In this document: positions 16,270 through 26,216 of the stretch, in pieces
How the letters are laid out: every line of letters begins with the position of its first letter
Position numbering within the stretch: position 1 is the stretch's first letter
Notes under the pieces: generated by a model
Told to the model about the DNA's origin: nothing
Database searches by the model: none
The model's input: only the letters and a program-made list of their open reading frames with translations
Translations under genes and position numbers: made by a program
From: Streptomyces radiopugnans
GTDB taxonomy: Bacteria > Actinomycetota > Actinomycetes > Streptomycetales > Streptomycetaceae
Reading direction: 5' to 3'
Assembly (NCBI RefSeq): GCF_900110735.1
Contig: NZ_FOET01000020.1
Span: 49,779 to 113,778 of the forward strand
Length of the DNA stretch: 64,000 nucleotides

Positions 16270-17937
16270 CTAACCGGCGGGCTGTCCCGCGGGCTCCCCG
16301 GACGGTGACCGGGACGGGGACGGTGCCGGGGAGGGCGAGCCGGAGGGGGACTCGGACGGAGAGCCGGACGGTGACGGAGACGGTGACGGAGACGGGGACG
16401 GGGACGGGGAGCCGCCCGGCTCCACCTCCTCCGGCAGGTGGCGGCTGACCTCGGCCGTCGTCAGGCCCAGGCCGCCCAGGGTGATCTCGTCCCACGCCTG
16501 GAGCCGCTTGGTGTCCCGGTCCAGGTAGAGCACCGAGGTCATCACCTTCTGCGGCTCGTCGCCCTCCACGGCCCGCAGCCCGCCGCCGCCCGTGGAGCCC
16601 TCGATCATCAGCCGGGTGCCCTCCTCCATCACCCGGGCCTCCCGCCGGTGGACGTGGCCGGCCAGCACCAGGGGCACGTCGCCGTCCGTCTGCTGGGCCG
16701 CCACCGGGTTGTGCGCGACGGCGATGTGCACCGGCCTGTCCGCCTCCGCGCTCTTGCGCAGGGCCGCGGACAGCTTCCGGCCCGCGGCGCGCTCGGCCGG
16801 GTCGCCCTCGGCGACCACCGAGCGGTCCGGGGTGAACTGCGGGTCGCCGATGCCCGCGATCCGCAGGCCGCCCACGGTCACCGGCTTCCCGTCGTCCAGG
16901 ACGTGGGTGTTGTCCAGCTCCTCGATGTACTTCTGGGTGGTGCGCGAGTCGTGGTTGCCGCGCACCCACACGTACGGCGCGCCGAGGTCCTCGACCGGGT
17001 CCAGGAAGCCGTTCTCGGCGGCGGTGCCGTGGTCCATGGTGTCGCCCGCGTCGATGATCACGTCGATGTCGTACTGCTCGACCAGCGATCTGATGATGTG
17101 CCACGCGGCCGGGTTGAGGTGGATGTCGGAGACGTGCAGCACGCGGATGGTGCTGGGGTCCGGCTGGTAGGCGGGGAGCGTGGACGTGGCGTCGTAGAGC
17201 TTGGTGACGTTGGTGACCAGGCGCGCCAGTTCCTGCTGGTAGACGTCGAACTCGGTGACGATGCTGCGCGCGTTGCCCACCACGCTCGGGGCGCTGGCCA
17301 GCAGTCCGGAGAACTTCGGCTCCAGCAGCGACTTCGGGTTCCACGTCGCGTAGGCGCTCGCGCCGGAGGCAGCCAGGAGCGCGAGCGCGAGGCCGCCCGC
17401 CGCGAGCGCGCGCCGCGGGCGCCGGTAGACGGCCAGGCCGAGTGCCGTGGCGCCGGCGACCGCCGCGACGGAGGCCTTCACCGCCAGGTCCCGTGTGCCG
17501 GACTGCACATCGCGGGTGATCTGCTCCTCCAGGCCGCTGATCCGCTCCGGGCGGTCTATCAGTGCCTGGGCGCGTTCGGGGTTGAGCTGGTCGATGTCGA
17601 CGTCAAGAGCGAGCGGTGCGAGGTGGCTGTCCAGTTCGAGCGCGCCCAGCGGCGGCACGCTGATCTCGGTGCCCCCGGACAGCGAGGGGCGCAGCGACAT
17701 CCGGGTGTCCACCGGTCCCACGGTGGTCTTCACGCTGCCCACGACGAGCAGTCCCAGCCAGGCGCCGAGCAGTGTGACGGCGGCCAGCGCGAGCGCGCGG
17801 GCGTACGGGTGGGGGGTGTGGCTCAGGGAGTACACCGGCGCGGGCCGGTGCGCCCGGAAGCGGCGCCGCAGAGCACGGGGAACGGCTGCGGCCCAGCGGG
17901 CGGGAGCCCGGAGCGGCCGGAGGGGTTCTCGGCTCAT
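16270..17937 (-). CDS. Membrane-anchored metallophosphoesterase with Ser-Pro tail
   Basis: The 555-residue protein has a basic N-terminus and one membrane helix (ALALAAVTLLGAWLGLLVVGSV, about residues 44-65). An extracytoplasmic stretch and a second hydrophobic pair (about 155-205) follow. The C-terminal metallophosphoesterase domain carries VLHVSDIHLN (D-x-H), IDAGDTMDHG (G-D), VRGNHDS (G-N-H-D/E), AVAHNP and AGHVHRR (G-H-x-H), all two-metal ligands. The last 50 residues are low-complexity (PSPSPSPS repeats), encoded by near-tandem GGGGAC repeats. The start is the ATG at 17937; the frame is open to 18423, but that stretch lies antisense to the zinc peptidase gene. The ribosome binding site is weak. 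The substrate is unknown. Confidence 0.88.
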   Translation of the reverse strand: MSREPLRPLRAPARWAAAVPRALRRRFRAHRPAPVYSLSHTPHPYARALALAAVTLLGAWLGLLVVGSVKTTVGPVDTRMSLRPSLSGGTEISVPPLGALELDSHLAPLALDVDIDQLNPERAQALIDRPERISGLEEQITRDVQSGTRDLAVKASVAAVAGATALGLAVYRRPRRALAAGGLALALLAASGASAYATWNPKSLLEPKFSGLLASAPSVVGNARSIVTEFDVYQQELARLVTNVTKLYDATSTLPAYQPDPSTIRVLHVSDIHLNPAAWHIIRSLVEQYDIDVIIDAGDTMDHGTAAENGFLDPVEDLGAPYVWVRGNHDSRTTQKYIEELDNTHVLDDGKPVTVGGLRIAGIGDPQFTPDRSVVAEGDPAERAAGRKLSAALRKSAEADRPVHIAVAHNPVAAQQTDGDVPLVLAGHVHRREARVMEEGTRLMIEGSTGGGGLRAVEGDEPQKVMTSVLYLDRDTKRLQAWDEITLGGLGLTTAEVSRHLPEEVEPGGSPSPSPSPSPSPSPSGSPSESPSGSPSPAPSPSRSPSGEPAGQPAG

Positions 17938-18078
17938 GCCGTGCCATATGCCCGTCCGGGTGGCGACTATGCGGCGGCCGCCCGGCGTCCGTGCGGCGGC
18001 TGCCCGGTACGCCGCTCCGTGCACCGCTTCGCGCACTGCTTCGTGCGCCGCCCGCGCGCCGTGGCGGACAATGGGCGC

Positions 18079-18441
18079 GTGCTGGAGATGACGCGCGAGG
18101 AGTTCGAGGAACTGGTGGCCGAGGCGCTCGACCGGATCCCGCCGGAGCTGACGCGGCTCATGGACAACGTGGCGGTGTTCGTGGAGGACGAGCCGCCCGC
18201 CGAGGATCCCGAACTGCTCGGGCTCTACGAGGGCACGCCGCTGACCGAGCGCGGCGAGTGGTACGCGGGCGTCCTGCCGGACCGCATCACCGTCTACCGC
18301 GGGCCGACCCTGCGGATGTGCGAGCGCGACGGCGGCGACCGGCAGATGGTCGTCGAGGAGGTGGAGATCACCGTGGTGCACGAGATCGCCCACCACTTCG
18401 GCATCGACGACGAGCGGCTGCACGACCTGGGATACGCGTGA
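18079..18441 (+). CDS. Metallopeptidase family (zincin-like) protein
   Basis: The 120-residue protein belongs to the short zincin-like family marked by VEITVVHEIAHHFGIDDERLHDLGYA at its C-terminus. HEIAHHFGID is the HExxHxxGxxD metal-binding motif (about residues 101-111). The N-terminus MTREEFEELVAEALDRIPPEL and the central FVEDEP and YRGP segments are equally typical. No secretion signal is present, so it is cytoplasmic. The start is the GTG at 18079, with GACAAT 6 bases upstream and no ribosome binding site, again suggesting a leaderless message; the ATG at 18088 is the alternative. Its stop overlaps the GTG of the next gene by GTGA. Confidence 0.9.
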   Translation: MLEMTREEFEELVAEALDRIPPELTRLMDNVAVFVEDEPPAEDPELLGLYEGTPLTERGEWYAGVLPDRITVYRGPTLRMCERDGGDRQMVVEEVEITVVHEIAHHFGIDDERLHDLGYA

Positions 18442-18959
18442 GCGGAGCTCCGGGGGAGGCCCCGGACGGCGGGGTGACCGACCCCGACGTCGATCTGCGC
18501 GTACCCGCCCACCGCGCCGAGACCGCCGGGGCGCACGCGGTGGCCGTCCTCGCCGCCGTCGCGGCGGGCGGTGCGCTCGGCGCCTGTGCCCGTTACGGCC
18601 TGACGCTGCTGTGGCCCGTGGCGCCCGGCGGCTTCCCCTGGTCCGTCCTCGCCGTCAACGCCGCCGGGTGCGCGCTGATCGGCGTGCTGATGGCGCTGCT
18701 GGAGGAGCCCGGCGGGAGGGCATCCGACGGGAGGGGGCCCGGCGGGGCGCGGCCGCGCCATCCGCTGGCTCGGCCCTTCCTGGGCACGGGGGTCCTGGGC
18801 GGCTTCACCACCGTCTCCGCGTACGCGCTCGACGCCGTACGGCTGCTGGAGGAGGGCGCCGTGGGCGCCGCGCTGCTGTACCTGGGCGCCACCCTGGCCG
18901 CCGCCCTCGGCGCCGTGTGGGCGGCCACCGCCGCGACCCGGGCGGCGGTGGCGCGGTGA
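18438..18959 (+). CDS. crcB: Fluoride ion transporter CrcB/Fluc, subunit 1
   Basis: Fluc proteins are small dimeric channels that expel fluoride. This 173-residue copy has four membrane helices, the family motif GACARYG near the first helix, VNAAGCALIGVL (pore asparagine) and GTGVLGGFTTVSAYALD (the G-x-TTxS region). A charged insertion (GGRASDGRGPGGARPRHP) separates helices 2 and 3. The start is the GTG at 18438 overlapping the previous stop as GTGA; GTG 18474 is possible. Its stop overlaps the start of a second crcB, so the two probably form a heterodimer, as in other bacteria with paired genes. I see no fluoride riboswitch upstream. Confidence 0.92.
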   Translation: MSGAPGEAPDGGVTDPDVDLRVPAHRAETAGAHAVAVLAAVAAGGALGACARYGLTLLWPVAPGGFPWSVLAVNAAGCALIGVLMALLEEPGGRASDGRGPGGARPRHPLARPFLGTGVLGGFTTVSAYALDAVRLLEEGAVGAALLYLGATLAAALGAVWAATAATRAAVAR

Positions 18960-19330
18960 GCTGGCTCCTGGTGGCGCTCGGCGGCGCGGCGGGCGCGTGC
19001 CTGCGGTACTCGGTGGACCGCGCGGTGCAGTCGCGGCACGAGTCGGTCCTCCCCAGGGGCACCCTCACCGTCAACGCCGCCGGCAGCCTGCTGCTGGGTC
19101 TGGTGACCGGGGCCGTCGAGGCGGGGGCGGCGGGGCCGGGGGCCGCCGCGCTGCTCGGTACGGGGCTGTGCGGCGCGCTGACGACGTACTCGACCTTCTC
19201 CTACGAGACGCTGCGGCTGGCCGAACGCGGTCACGGGCGGGCGGCGCTGGTGAACGCGGCCGTCACGCCGCCGGTCGCCCTGGGGGCGGTGTGGGCGGGT
19301 CTGGAGCTGACGCGTTACCTGTCGGGCTGA
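18956..19330 (+). CDS. crcB: Fluoride ion transporter CrcB/Fluc, subunit 2
   Basis: This 124-residue, four-helix protein begins MSWLLVALGGAAGACLRYSVDR and contains VNAAGSLLLGL and GTGLCGALTTYSTFSYET, the full Fluc motif including the TTxSTF track. It is shorter than subunit 1, lacks the N-terminal extension, and has the more canonical motif. The GTG at 18956 overlaps the stop of subunit 1 (GTGA), so translation is coupled. Paired genes of this kind encode the two antiparallel halves of one channel, which is established for the family. Confidence 0.94.
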   Translation: MSWLLVALGGAAGACLRYSVDRAVQSRHESVLPRGTLTVNAAGSLLLGLVTGAVEAGAAGPGAAALLGTGLCGALTTYSTFSYETLRLAERGHGRAALVNAAVTPPVALGAVWAGLELTRYLSG

Positions 19331-19384
19331 CGGGAGTTGGGCAGGGGGAGCCCGCCCGACCCCCGCCTCCCGGAGGTGCCGCCC

Positions 19385-20158
19385 GTGCGCCCGTCCCGCC
19401 CCGTCCGCCGTGAACCCATCCGCGAGCCCGCCCGCGGGCCCGCCCGCGGGCCCGCTCGTACGGACGCCCGCACCGGCGTCCGTACGGCCGCCGGTGCCCT
19501 GCTGCTGGCCACCCTCAGCGGCTGCATGACGGTCGGCTCCTCCGGTGGCGAGGGGGAGGGCGACCGGCGGCAGCCGGCCGGGCACCGGGTCTCCAGGGAC
19601 GCCGGCGACCCGCGGCCGGGCAGTGCGGTGGCCCCGCGCGGCGGAGGCGGGGAGCGGGGAGCGGGGCACGGAGGGCAGAGCGGGCGGAAGGGCCGGGGCG
19701 GCGGCGAGGACGGGCCCTCGAAGCGGGCGTCCGGCCCGTCGTCCTCCTCCCCCTCGCCGTCCTCCGCCGCCCCGTCGGCGGGCGCTCCGCGCCCGAAGAA
19801 GCCCTCCCCGTCGGCGAGTTCGGGCACCGGCGGGGGGCGGACGACCGCCCCGGCCACCCCCTCGCGCACGGCCGCGCCGCCGCCCGCGGACCCCACGACC
19901 CCGACCGCCGAGCCCACCCCGTCGCAGGGGAGCGGCGGAGGCGGCGGAGGTGCCGGCGGGGGTGACGGCGACGGCGGGGGCGGTGGTGCGGAGGACGGCC
20001 CCGGCGAGGGGGCGGACGCCGGAGCGGAGGGGCTTCCCGGGTTGTCGGAGCGGTACGGAATGAACGGGGGGCCGTCCGTCGTTCACTCCTCGTACGACAT
20101 CCACGGATCCGGCGGCCCGCAGGACTCAGGCGAACGTCTCGGCTCCGTGGACCGGTAG
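19385..20158 (+). CDS. Lipoprotein of low complexity
   Basis: The 257-residue protein starts at the GTG at 19385 after GGAGGTG. A basic N-terminus with RGPARGPARG repeats precedes the hydrophobic ALLLATLSGC, a lipobox with Cys at about residue 47, so it is predicted to be lipid-anchored outside the membrane. The mature part is nearly all low-complexity: Gly/Arg-rich, then Ser-Pro-rich, Pro-Thr-rich and Gly-rich blocks. It ends in a more ordered SERYGMNGGPSVVHSSYDIHGSG. No fold is recognisable. The composition suggests a cell-wall-spanning linker. Some of the apparent repetition may simply reflect high GC content. Confidence 0.6.
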   Translation: MRPSRPVRREPIREPARGPARGPARTDARTGVRTAAGALLLATLSGCMTVGSSGGEGEGDRRQPAGHRVSRDAGDPRPGSAVAPRGGGGERGAGHGGQSGRKGRGGGEDGPSKRASGPSSSSPSPSSAAPSAGAPRPKKPSPSASSGTGGGRTTAPATPSRTAAPPPADPTTPTAEPTPSQGSGGGGGGAGGGDGDGGGGGAEDGPGEGADAGAEGLPGLSERYGMNGGPSVVHSSYDIHGSGGPQDSGERLGSVDR

Positions 20159-20409
20159 ACTTCACCCCAGGCGGTCGCCACCGCCGTTCCTCCCGTCCCA
20201 TCGGCAGCGCGGACAAGAGATTTGCGCTCGGGGAGGGGAGGTCGTATGGTGGCAGATCGTTTGCTCCCATTTGCCCGGCGCCGTGAATCAGTAGCGCGCC
20301 GTGTGGCGCGTTCCTCACCTGAGCCGTGGCTGACCGCATCGAGGCGGTCTTATGCGAAAACACGGAGTTGCGGGCGCGTGCCATGTGACTCCGAGAGGTT
20401 TGTTTCCGC
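20159..20409 (+). promoter_or_regulatory. Long leader of the DEAD-box helicase gene
   Basis: These 251 bases precede the helicase ATG, with only a weak GAGAGG well upstream of it. Short hairpins are visible, such as GACCGC/GCGGTC around 20331-20350 and GCGCGCCGTGTGGCGCG. Long structured leaders are typical of cold-inducible DEAD-box helicase genes, so regulation at this level is possible but inferred. Confidence 0.4.
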
Positions 20410-22401
<1,992 letters not shown>

Positions 22402-22423
22402 CGCCTGACGGCCGGAAGAACCC

Positions 22424-22460
22424 GGGGCCCGCTCCGAAGCACCGCTTCGGAGCGGGCCCC
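22424..22460 (+). terminator. Terminator of the DEAD-box helicase gene
   Basis: Bases 22424-22440 and 22444-22460 form a perfect 17-bp stem with an ACC loop, 22 bases after the stop codon, followed by TTCC. Confidence 0.85.
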
Positions 22461-22595
22461 TTCCGGTTCCGGGTCCGGTTTCCCTTCCGGTTCCGCGCCC
22501 ACTCGTCCGGGTGCGCCCGGCCGTCCGGGCGCGGATACGACGCGACGTGCCGTCACACTGTGCCAATGCCTTCGAAGCGCGGCGCCTCTCCGGGC

Positions 22596-22601
22596 TATGC
22601 T
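22596..22601 (+). promoter_or_regulatory. -10 element TATGCT of tRNA-Lys
   Basis: TATGCT lies 8 bases before the mature tRNA 5' end. A weak -35-like TTCGAA (22571-22576) lies 19 bases upstream. The same -10 serves the other tRNA operon. Confidence 0.5.
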
Positions 22602-22609
22602 TCGGGGGC

Positions 22610-22682
22610 GGGCCGTTAGCTCAATTGGCAGAGCAGTGGACTTTTAATCCATTGGTTGTGGGTTCGAGTCCCACACGGCCTA
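22610..22682 (+). tRNA. tRNA-Lys(TTT)
   Basis: This 73-base cloverleaf has acceptor GGGCCGT/ACGGCCT, D-arm TAGCTCAATTGGCAGAGC, anticodon loop CTTTTAA (anticodon TTT), T-arm GTGGG/CCCAC around TTCGAGT and discriminator A. CCA is not encoded. Confidence 0.96.
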
Positions 22683-22722
22683 CTCACCGGGTCTGCCGCG
22701 GCGGACCCGGCAGGCGGGTTCG

Positions 22723-22752
22723 GCGCCCCGGCCGTTCGATCGGCCGGGGCGC
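22723..22752 (+). terminator. Terminator of tRNA-Lys
   Basis: GCGCCCCGGCCG (22723-22734) pairs perfectly with 22741-22752 around a TTCGAT loop, followed by the T-rich TTCTCCTTTC, 40 bases past the tRNA. Confidence 0.85.
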
Positions 22753-22929
22753 TTCTCCTTTCTCCCGCCGTCTCCCGGGAGGTTCCGCGTCCTCCCCTGC
22801 TGCCCGGGATCATTGAGGGGGAAAAGCTCCCTCGTGCCGGAAAAGTCACTTCGGCGTAGCATGGGCTCGGAGCCGGGGCGCCGTTGGTGCGGCGGCTTCG
22901 GAGGCCGACTCCGCCCAGGGAGCTGAGCG

Positions 22930-23286
22930 ATGATCCGTCCAGCAGACATCCGCGAGTGGCGCGGCCGCGACGTCGTCGACGCGACGGGGCACAAGGTCGG
23001 CCCGCTGGAGGCCGTTTACACCGACACGGCGACCGACGAGCCCGCCATGGCCACCGTCCGGACCGGGCTGCCCACCCGCCAGCGCCTGGTGTTCGTGCCC
23101 CTGGACGAGGCGGTCGCCGGGCCGGACTACATCAGGGTCCGCTACGACAAGGCACTGGTGAAGAAGGCTCCCTCCATCGGCACCGACGACGTGCTGCCGG
23201 CCGAGGAGGAGGAGCCGATCTTCAGGCACTACGGAATCGACTACCGCCCGGGTTCCGCGGGCGAGCGGCGGCTGGCACGCGGCTGA
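22930..23286 (+). CDS. PRC-barrel domain protein
   Basis: The 118-residue soluble protein is a single PRC-barrel. It opens IREWRGRDVVDATGHKVGPLEAVYTDTATDEPAMATVR, the beta-barrel signature with the G-x-K-[VI]-G-x-[VIL] turn. QRLVFVPLDEAVAGPDYIRVRYDK completes the barrel, and the short acidic tail TDDVLPAEEEEPIFRHYGIDY is usual in actinobacterial members. PRC-barrels bind protein or RNA partners (for example RimM); in Streptomyces such stand-alone genes are thought to act in stress responses, but that is not proven. AGGGAG precedes the ATG. A 53-residue membrane peptide gene follows 69 bases later and may be co-transcribed. Confidence 0.9.
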   Translation: MIRPADIREWRGRDVVDATGHKVGPLEAVYTDTATDEPAMATVRTGLPTRQRLVFVPLDEAVAGPDYIRVRYDKALVKKAPSIGTDDVLPAEEEEPIFRHYGIDYRPGSAGERRLARG

Positions 23287-23355
23287 ACGGCCTGACGGCC
23301 GGATCGCCTGACGGCCGGACGATGGTGAAGACGGTGCGAAGGAGGCACAGACGAC

Positions 23356-23517
23356 ATGGCGCTCTTCCTCTTCCTGCTCCTCGTCGCGGCCGTTCTGGGG
23401 GTGCTCGGCGCGGTGGTGGAGGGACTGCTCTACCTGCTGTTCATCGGTGTCGCGGTCCTGGTGATCGCGGTTCTCGTCGCCTCCCTGCAGCGCTCCCGCC
23501 GACGCGCAGGCCGCTGA
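23356..23517 (+). CDS. Small hydrophobic membrane peptide
   Basis: This 53-residue protein is too short for most gene callers' cut-offs but well supported. An AAGGAGG ribosome binding site lies before the ATG and its hydrophobicity is strong. MALFLFLLLVAAVLGVLGAVV and LLYLLFIGVAVLVIAVLVASL form two near-contiguous membrane helices split by an EG turn. A basic RSRRRAGR tail would stay in the cytoplasm. It resembles the short hydrophobic proteins often found beside PRC-barrel genes in actinobacteria. No function can be assigned. It ends within a run of GCCGCTGAGACG-like repeats. Confidence 0.75.
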   Translation: MALFLFLLLVAAVLGVLGAVVEGLLYLLFIGVAVLVIAVLVASLQRSRRRAGR

Positions 23518-23563
23518 GACGGCCGCTGAGACGGCCGCTGGGGCGGCCACAGGGACGGCCGGG

Positions 23564-24346
23564 CTACAGGGCGTCGACCGCGCTCACCTTCCAGCCCTGG
23601 GATGTGCGGGTGAGGGTCATGCGGACGCGGTTGAGGTCCAGCCGGGAGCCGCCGGAGACCTGAGTGCTCTCGGTGACCTGGTTGACGAAGAGCAGCACGA
23701 CCACCCTGTCCGGCGAGGAGGAGACGACGGACGCCGCCGGGGCGCCGCCCTCGGGCCCGGCGACCGTCGCCTTGACGATCCCCTTGTACTTCTCGGCCGT
23801 CGGCGCGACCACCTTGGCGGTCGTCCTCTCGTACTCGTCGCGGAAGGAGCCGGTGAGGTGCTTGCGGGCCGCCGCGAAGTCGCGGTCCAGGCGCTTGTGG
23901 TGGTACGAGAGGATCACCGGCGCCGCCTTGCGGGCCGCGGCCAGGGCTTCCGAGCGTGCCTGGTGGGTGAGTTCGGCCTCCCGGTGGCGCAGGCCGAGGA
24001 CGGCGGAGGCGGCCATGGCGGTCAGGACGAGGAGCGCCAGGACCGCGAGGAGGCGCCCGCGGCGGGGGGCCGGTCCGGCCGCCGCGGGTGTGCTTCCGGT
24101 TCCGGGCTTCCCCGGCTTCTCACCGGGGTCCCGGCGGCGCGCCTCCGCGCGGGCCGGCCGGAGCACCCCCGGCCGGGTGCGCTCGGCGCGGTCCGCGCGC
24201 CCCGTACGCCCCGCGCGGTCCGTACGCTCGGTGCGCTCCGTACGCTCCGTACGCTCCGCGTCCGCCCGCGCCCGCTCGGCGCGTCTGGCCGCGGCGCGGG
24301 TGGCGGCGGCGGTGACGGAGCGGTGCCGGAGAGTCGGTTTCGCCAT
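23564..24346 (-). CDS. Mce-associated membrane protein (distal)
   Basis: This 260-residue protein is the last gene of the mce operon. The cytoplasmic N-terminus is basic and repetitive (RTERTERTERTDRAGRTGRADRAERTR, about residues 27-55). A membrane helix LLAVLALLVLTAMAASAVLGL (about 98-118) and an extracytoplasmic domain of about 140 residues follow. The fold is the NTF2-like domain of Mce-associated proteins: HLTGSFRDEYERTTAKVVAPTAEKYKGIVKATV and the final SRLDLNRVRMTLTRTSQGWKVSAVDAL are characteristic. These proteins stabilise or accompany the MCE tunnel, a role inferred from mycobacterial work. GAGGAGG precedes the ATG at 24346, 35 bases after the preceding gene. Confidence 0.85.
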   Translation of the reverse strand: MAKPTLRHRSVTAAATRAAARRAERARADAERTERTERTERTDRAGRTGRADRAERTRPGVLRPARAEARRRDPGEKPGKPGTGSTPAAAGPAPRRGRLLAVLALLVLTAMAASAVLGLRHREAELTHQARSEALAAARKAAPVILSYHHKRLDRDFAAARKHLTGSFRDEYERTTAKVVAPTAEKYKGIVKATVAGPEGGAPAASVVSSSPDRVVVLLFVNQVTESTQVSGGSRLDLNRVRMTLTRTSQGWKVSAVDAL

Positions 24347-24381
24347 GGTGGTCCTCCTCGCTGGTGCGGTGTGCGGCCGGC

Positions 24382-24912
24382 TCAGCCGACGAACTCGATG
24401 TCGGAGGTCAGCCACCGCCCGTCCTCGTGCACGAGGTCGAGCTGCAGGCGGTAGTTGCGTACCTGGCCCTCGGGGGCGGCAGTGTTGGTGACCCTGCTGT
24501 CGGCCACCACCAGGACGCGGGCGGAGCGCTCGTCGGCGCGGACGACACCGGCCTCCAGGACATGGCCCTTCGAGACCGACTTGTTCTCGGCCACCAGCTT
24601 CGTCAGCTCCTCGGTCTGCGCGGCGAACTGCTCCCTGAAGTCGCCGGTGGCGCCCTTCAGGACGTTCTCGCCGTCCCGCTCGTAGTGCCGGTAGTCGATC
24701 GAGGTGAAGTTGACGGTCATCTGCCGGGCCGCCGCCAGCACGTCGCGGTGGCGCCTGTCCTCCTGGTGCCGCTGGTAGAGCTGGAGGCCGAAGTAGGAGG
24801 CCAGGCCCGTCAGCAGGACGGCGAGGGCGGTGAGCACCGTGAGCAGGAGCCTGCCGCGCCGCACGGTGAGGGAGTGCAGCGCCGCGCGGGCGGCGGACAG
24901 CCGGGCGGTCAT
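24382..24912 (-). CDS. Mce-associated membrane protein (proximal)
   Basis: The 176-residue protein has one membrane helix (LLLTVLTALAVLLTGLASYFGLQLY, about residues 20-44) and an NTF2-like extracytoplasmic domain. RQMTVNFTSIDYRHYERDGENVLKGATGDFREQFAAQTEEL is typical of Mce-associated proteins, as is the ending LQLDLVHEDGRWLTSDIEFVG. It is clearly a paralogue of the next gene in domain layout. The ATG at 24912 overlaps the upstream stop as ATGA; an ATG at 24936 in the same frame is the alternative. It probably works with the six MCE proteins encoded just upstream. Confidence 0.85.
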   Translation of the reverse strand: MTARLSAARAALHSLTVRRGRLLLTVLTALAVLLTGLASYFGLQLYQRHQEDRRHRDVLAAARQMTVNFTSIDYRHYERDGENVLKGATGDFREQFAAQTEELTKLVAENKSVSKGHVLEAGVVRADERSARVLVVADSRVTNTAAPEGQVRNYRLQLDLVHEDGRWLTSDIEFVG

Positions 24913-26216
24913 GCCACGGGTCCTACGAGCAGCCATTGCCAGGAGTCCTTTCCGAACAGGCTCTGCGCCCCGCCGGTGGCGCCGATCCGGACCACCTGGC
25001 CGCCGGGCGCGGCGGCCAGGCCGGTCTCGGGGTCGTAGGGGGTGACGTACGACGGGGCGCCGGACGGGGACTGGGAGGGGGAACGGGACTGGGACGTGGA
25101 GGATGAGCCGGACGGGCGGGGCGCGTTCTGGGCGCCGCGCACCGACGTCTCGCCGCCGCGCGGGGCCGTGCAGCGGGCCGAGGTGTTCGCCGGGCGGTGG
25201 CCGGTGTCGGAGGGGTCGCGCCACCGGGTGCCCTCGTAGCCCTGGCGGCACGACGGCGGCTGGTCGGCGTTGAGCACCATGCCGAAGTGGATGGTGCCGT
25301 CGCCGGGTACCACGGTGGAGCTGCCGGCGACCACGGCGGGGAAGGTGACGAGCGTCTGCTCGATGGCCGGGAGCCGGGCGACACCGATCTGGGCTCCGCT
25401 GATCAGGTTGCCGAGCAGCACCGGCAGGGCGGAGCGGTTGTCCTTCAGCAGCGAGTCCAGTTCGCGGGCGGCGGACGTGCCGCCGCCCAGCAGCTTGCGG
25501 AAGTCGCCGTCGCTGGCCTTGAGCTGGGCGGTGAGGTCGGCCAGGTCCCGGGAGAAGGACTTGATCGACGAGCCCTTGTCCGTCTGGGTCTTCAGGGCGG
25601 TGCGGGAGTCCTCGATCAGCTTCACCGTCTGCGGGAGGGCGTCGTCCGCCGAGCCGATCAGCTTGTCGCCCGAGTCCACCAGGCGGCTCAGGTGCGGGCC
25701 GGTGCCGGCGAAGGCGTCGCCCAGTTCGTGGACGGTCACCCGCAGGTCCCGCCGGTCGACGGAGGCGACCAGCCGGTCGAGGCTGAGGACCATGTCCGTC
25801 GTGGGCAGCGGCACCCGGGTGTCGCCGCGGGGGATCGTGCTGCCGTCGCGCAGGACCGGGCCGCCGCGGGTGCGGGGCTGGAGGTCCACGAACTGCTCGC
25901 CGATGGCGGAGCGGTTGGCCACCACGGCGAGGGTGTCGGCCGGGATGCGCGGGCCGTCCTCCATGCGCAGCTCCACCGAGACGCCTTCGGAGCCGGACAG
26001 CCGCAGTTCTCCCACACGGCCCACGGGGACGCCGCGGTAGGTGACCTCGGCGCCGCTGAAGATGCCGCCGGACTCGGCGAACTCGGCCCGCACGGTGTAG
26101 CCGCGGTCCAGGAGGCGGTCGGCCAGCCCGGCGTACTCGGCGCCGACGTAGGAGACGCCGACGGCGGTGATGGCGGCGAACGCGGCCAGTTGCGTCTTGA
26201 CGGTACGAGTGATCAT
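24909..26216 (-). CDS. MCE family protein, sixth in operon (MceF position)
   Basis: The 435-residue protein has an N-terminal membrane anchor (LAAFAAITAVGVSYVGAEYAGL) followed at about residues 38-112 by the MCE beta-barrel domain. TVRAEFAESGGIFSGAEVTYRGVPVGRVGEL has the usual a-x-V-x-y-r-G-v-x-V-G-x-V pattern. A long helical region (about 150-310) would extend the periplasmic tunnel, and the Ser-rich tail (SSSTSQSRSPSQSPSG) is followed by a conserved-looking GLAAAPGGQVVRIG end. MCE proteins form hexameric channels carrying lipids across the envelope. The ATG overlaps the previous stop, and AAGGGGAT lies upstream. Confidence 0.92.
   Translation of the reverse strand: MITRTVKTQLAAFAAITAVGVSYVGAEYAGLADRLLDRGYTVRAEFAESGGIFSGAEVTYRGVPVGRVGELRLSGSEGVSVELRMEDGPRIPADTLAVVANRSAIGEQFVDLQPRTRGGPVLRDGSTIPRGDTRVPLPTTDMVLSLDRLVASVDRRDLRVTVHELGDAFAGTGPHLSRLVDSGDKLIGSADDALPQTVKLIEDSRTALKTQTDKGSSIKSFSRDLADLTAQLKASDGDFRKLLGGGTSAARELDSLLKDNRSALPVLLGNLISGAQIGVARLPAIEQTLVTFPAVVAGSSTVVPGDGTIHFGMVLNADQPPSCRQGYEGTRWRDPSDTGHRPANTSARCTAPRGGETSVRGAQNAPRPSGSSSTSQSRSPSQSPSGAPSYVTPYDPETGLAAAPGGQVVRIGATGGAQSLFGKDSWQWLLVGPVA

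Noticed and set aside
16270..16430. A CRISPR-like or satellite array at the end of the metallophosphoesterase gene
   Set aside because: The near-tandem GGGGAC/GACGGA repeats are in frame and encode a Ser-Pro tail. There are no unique spacers.
17938..18423. N-terminal extension of the metallophosphoesterase to 18423
   Set aside because: It would lie entirely antisense to the zinc peptidase gene and has shadow-like composition. ATG 17937 precedes a normal membrane protein N-terminus.
17938..18437. A fluoride riboswitch upstream of the crcB pair
   Set aside because: I could not find the conserved crcB-motif blocks in the region before 18079 or 18438.
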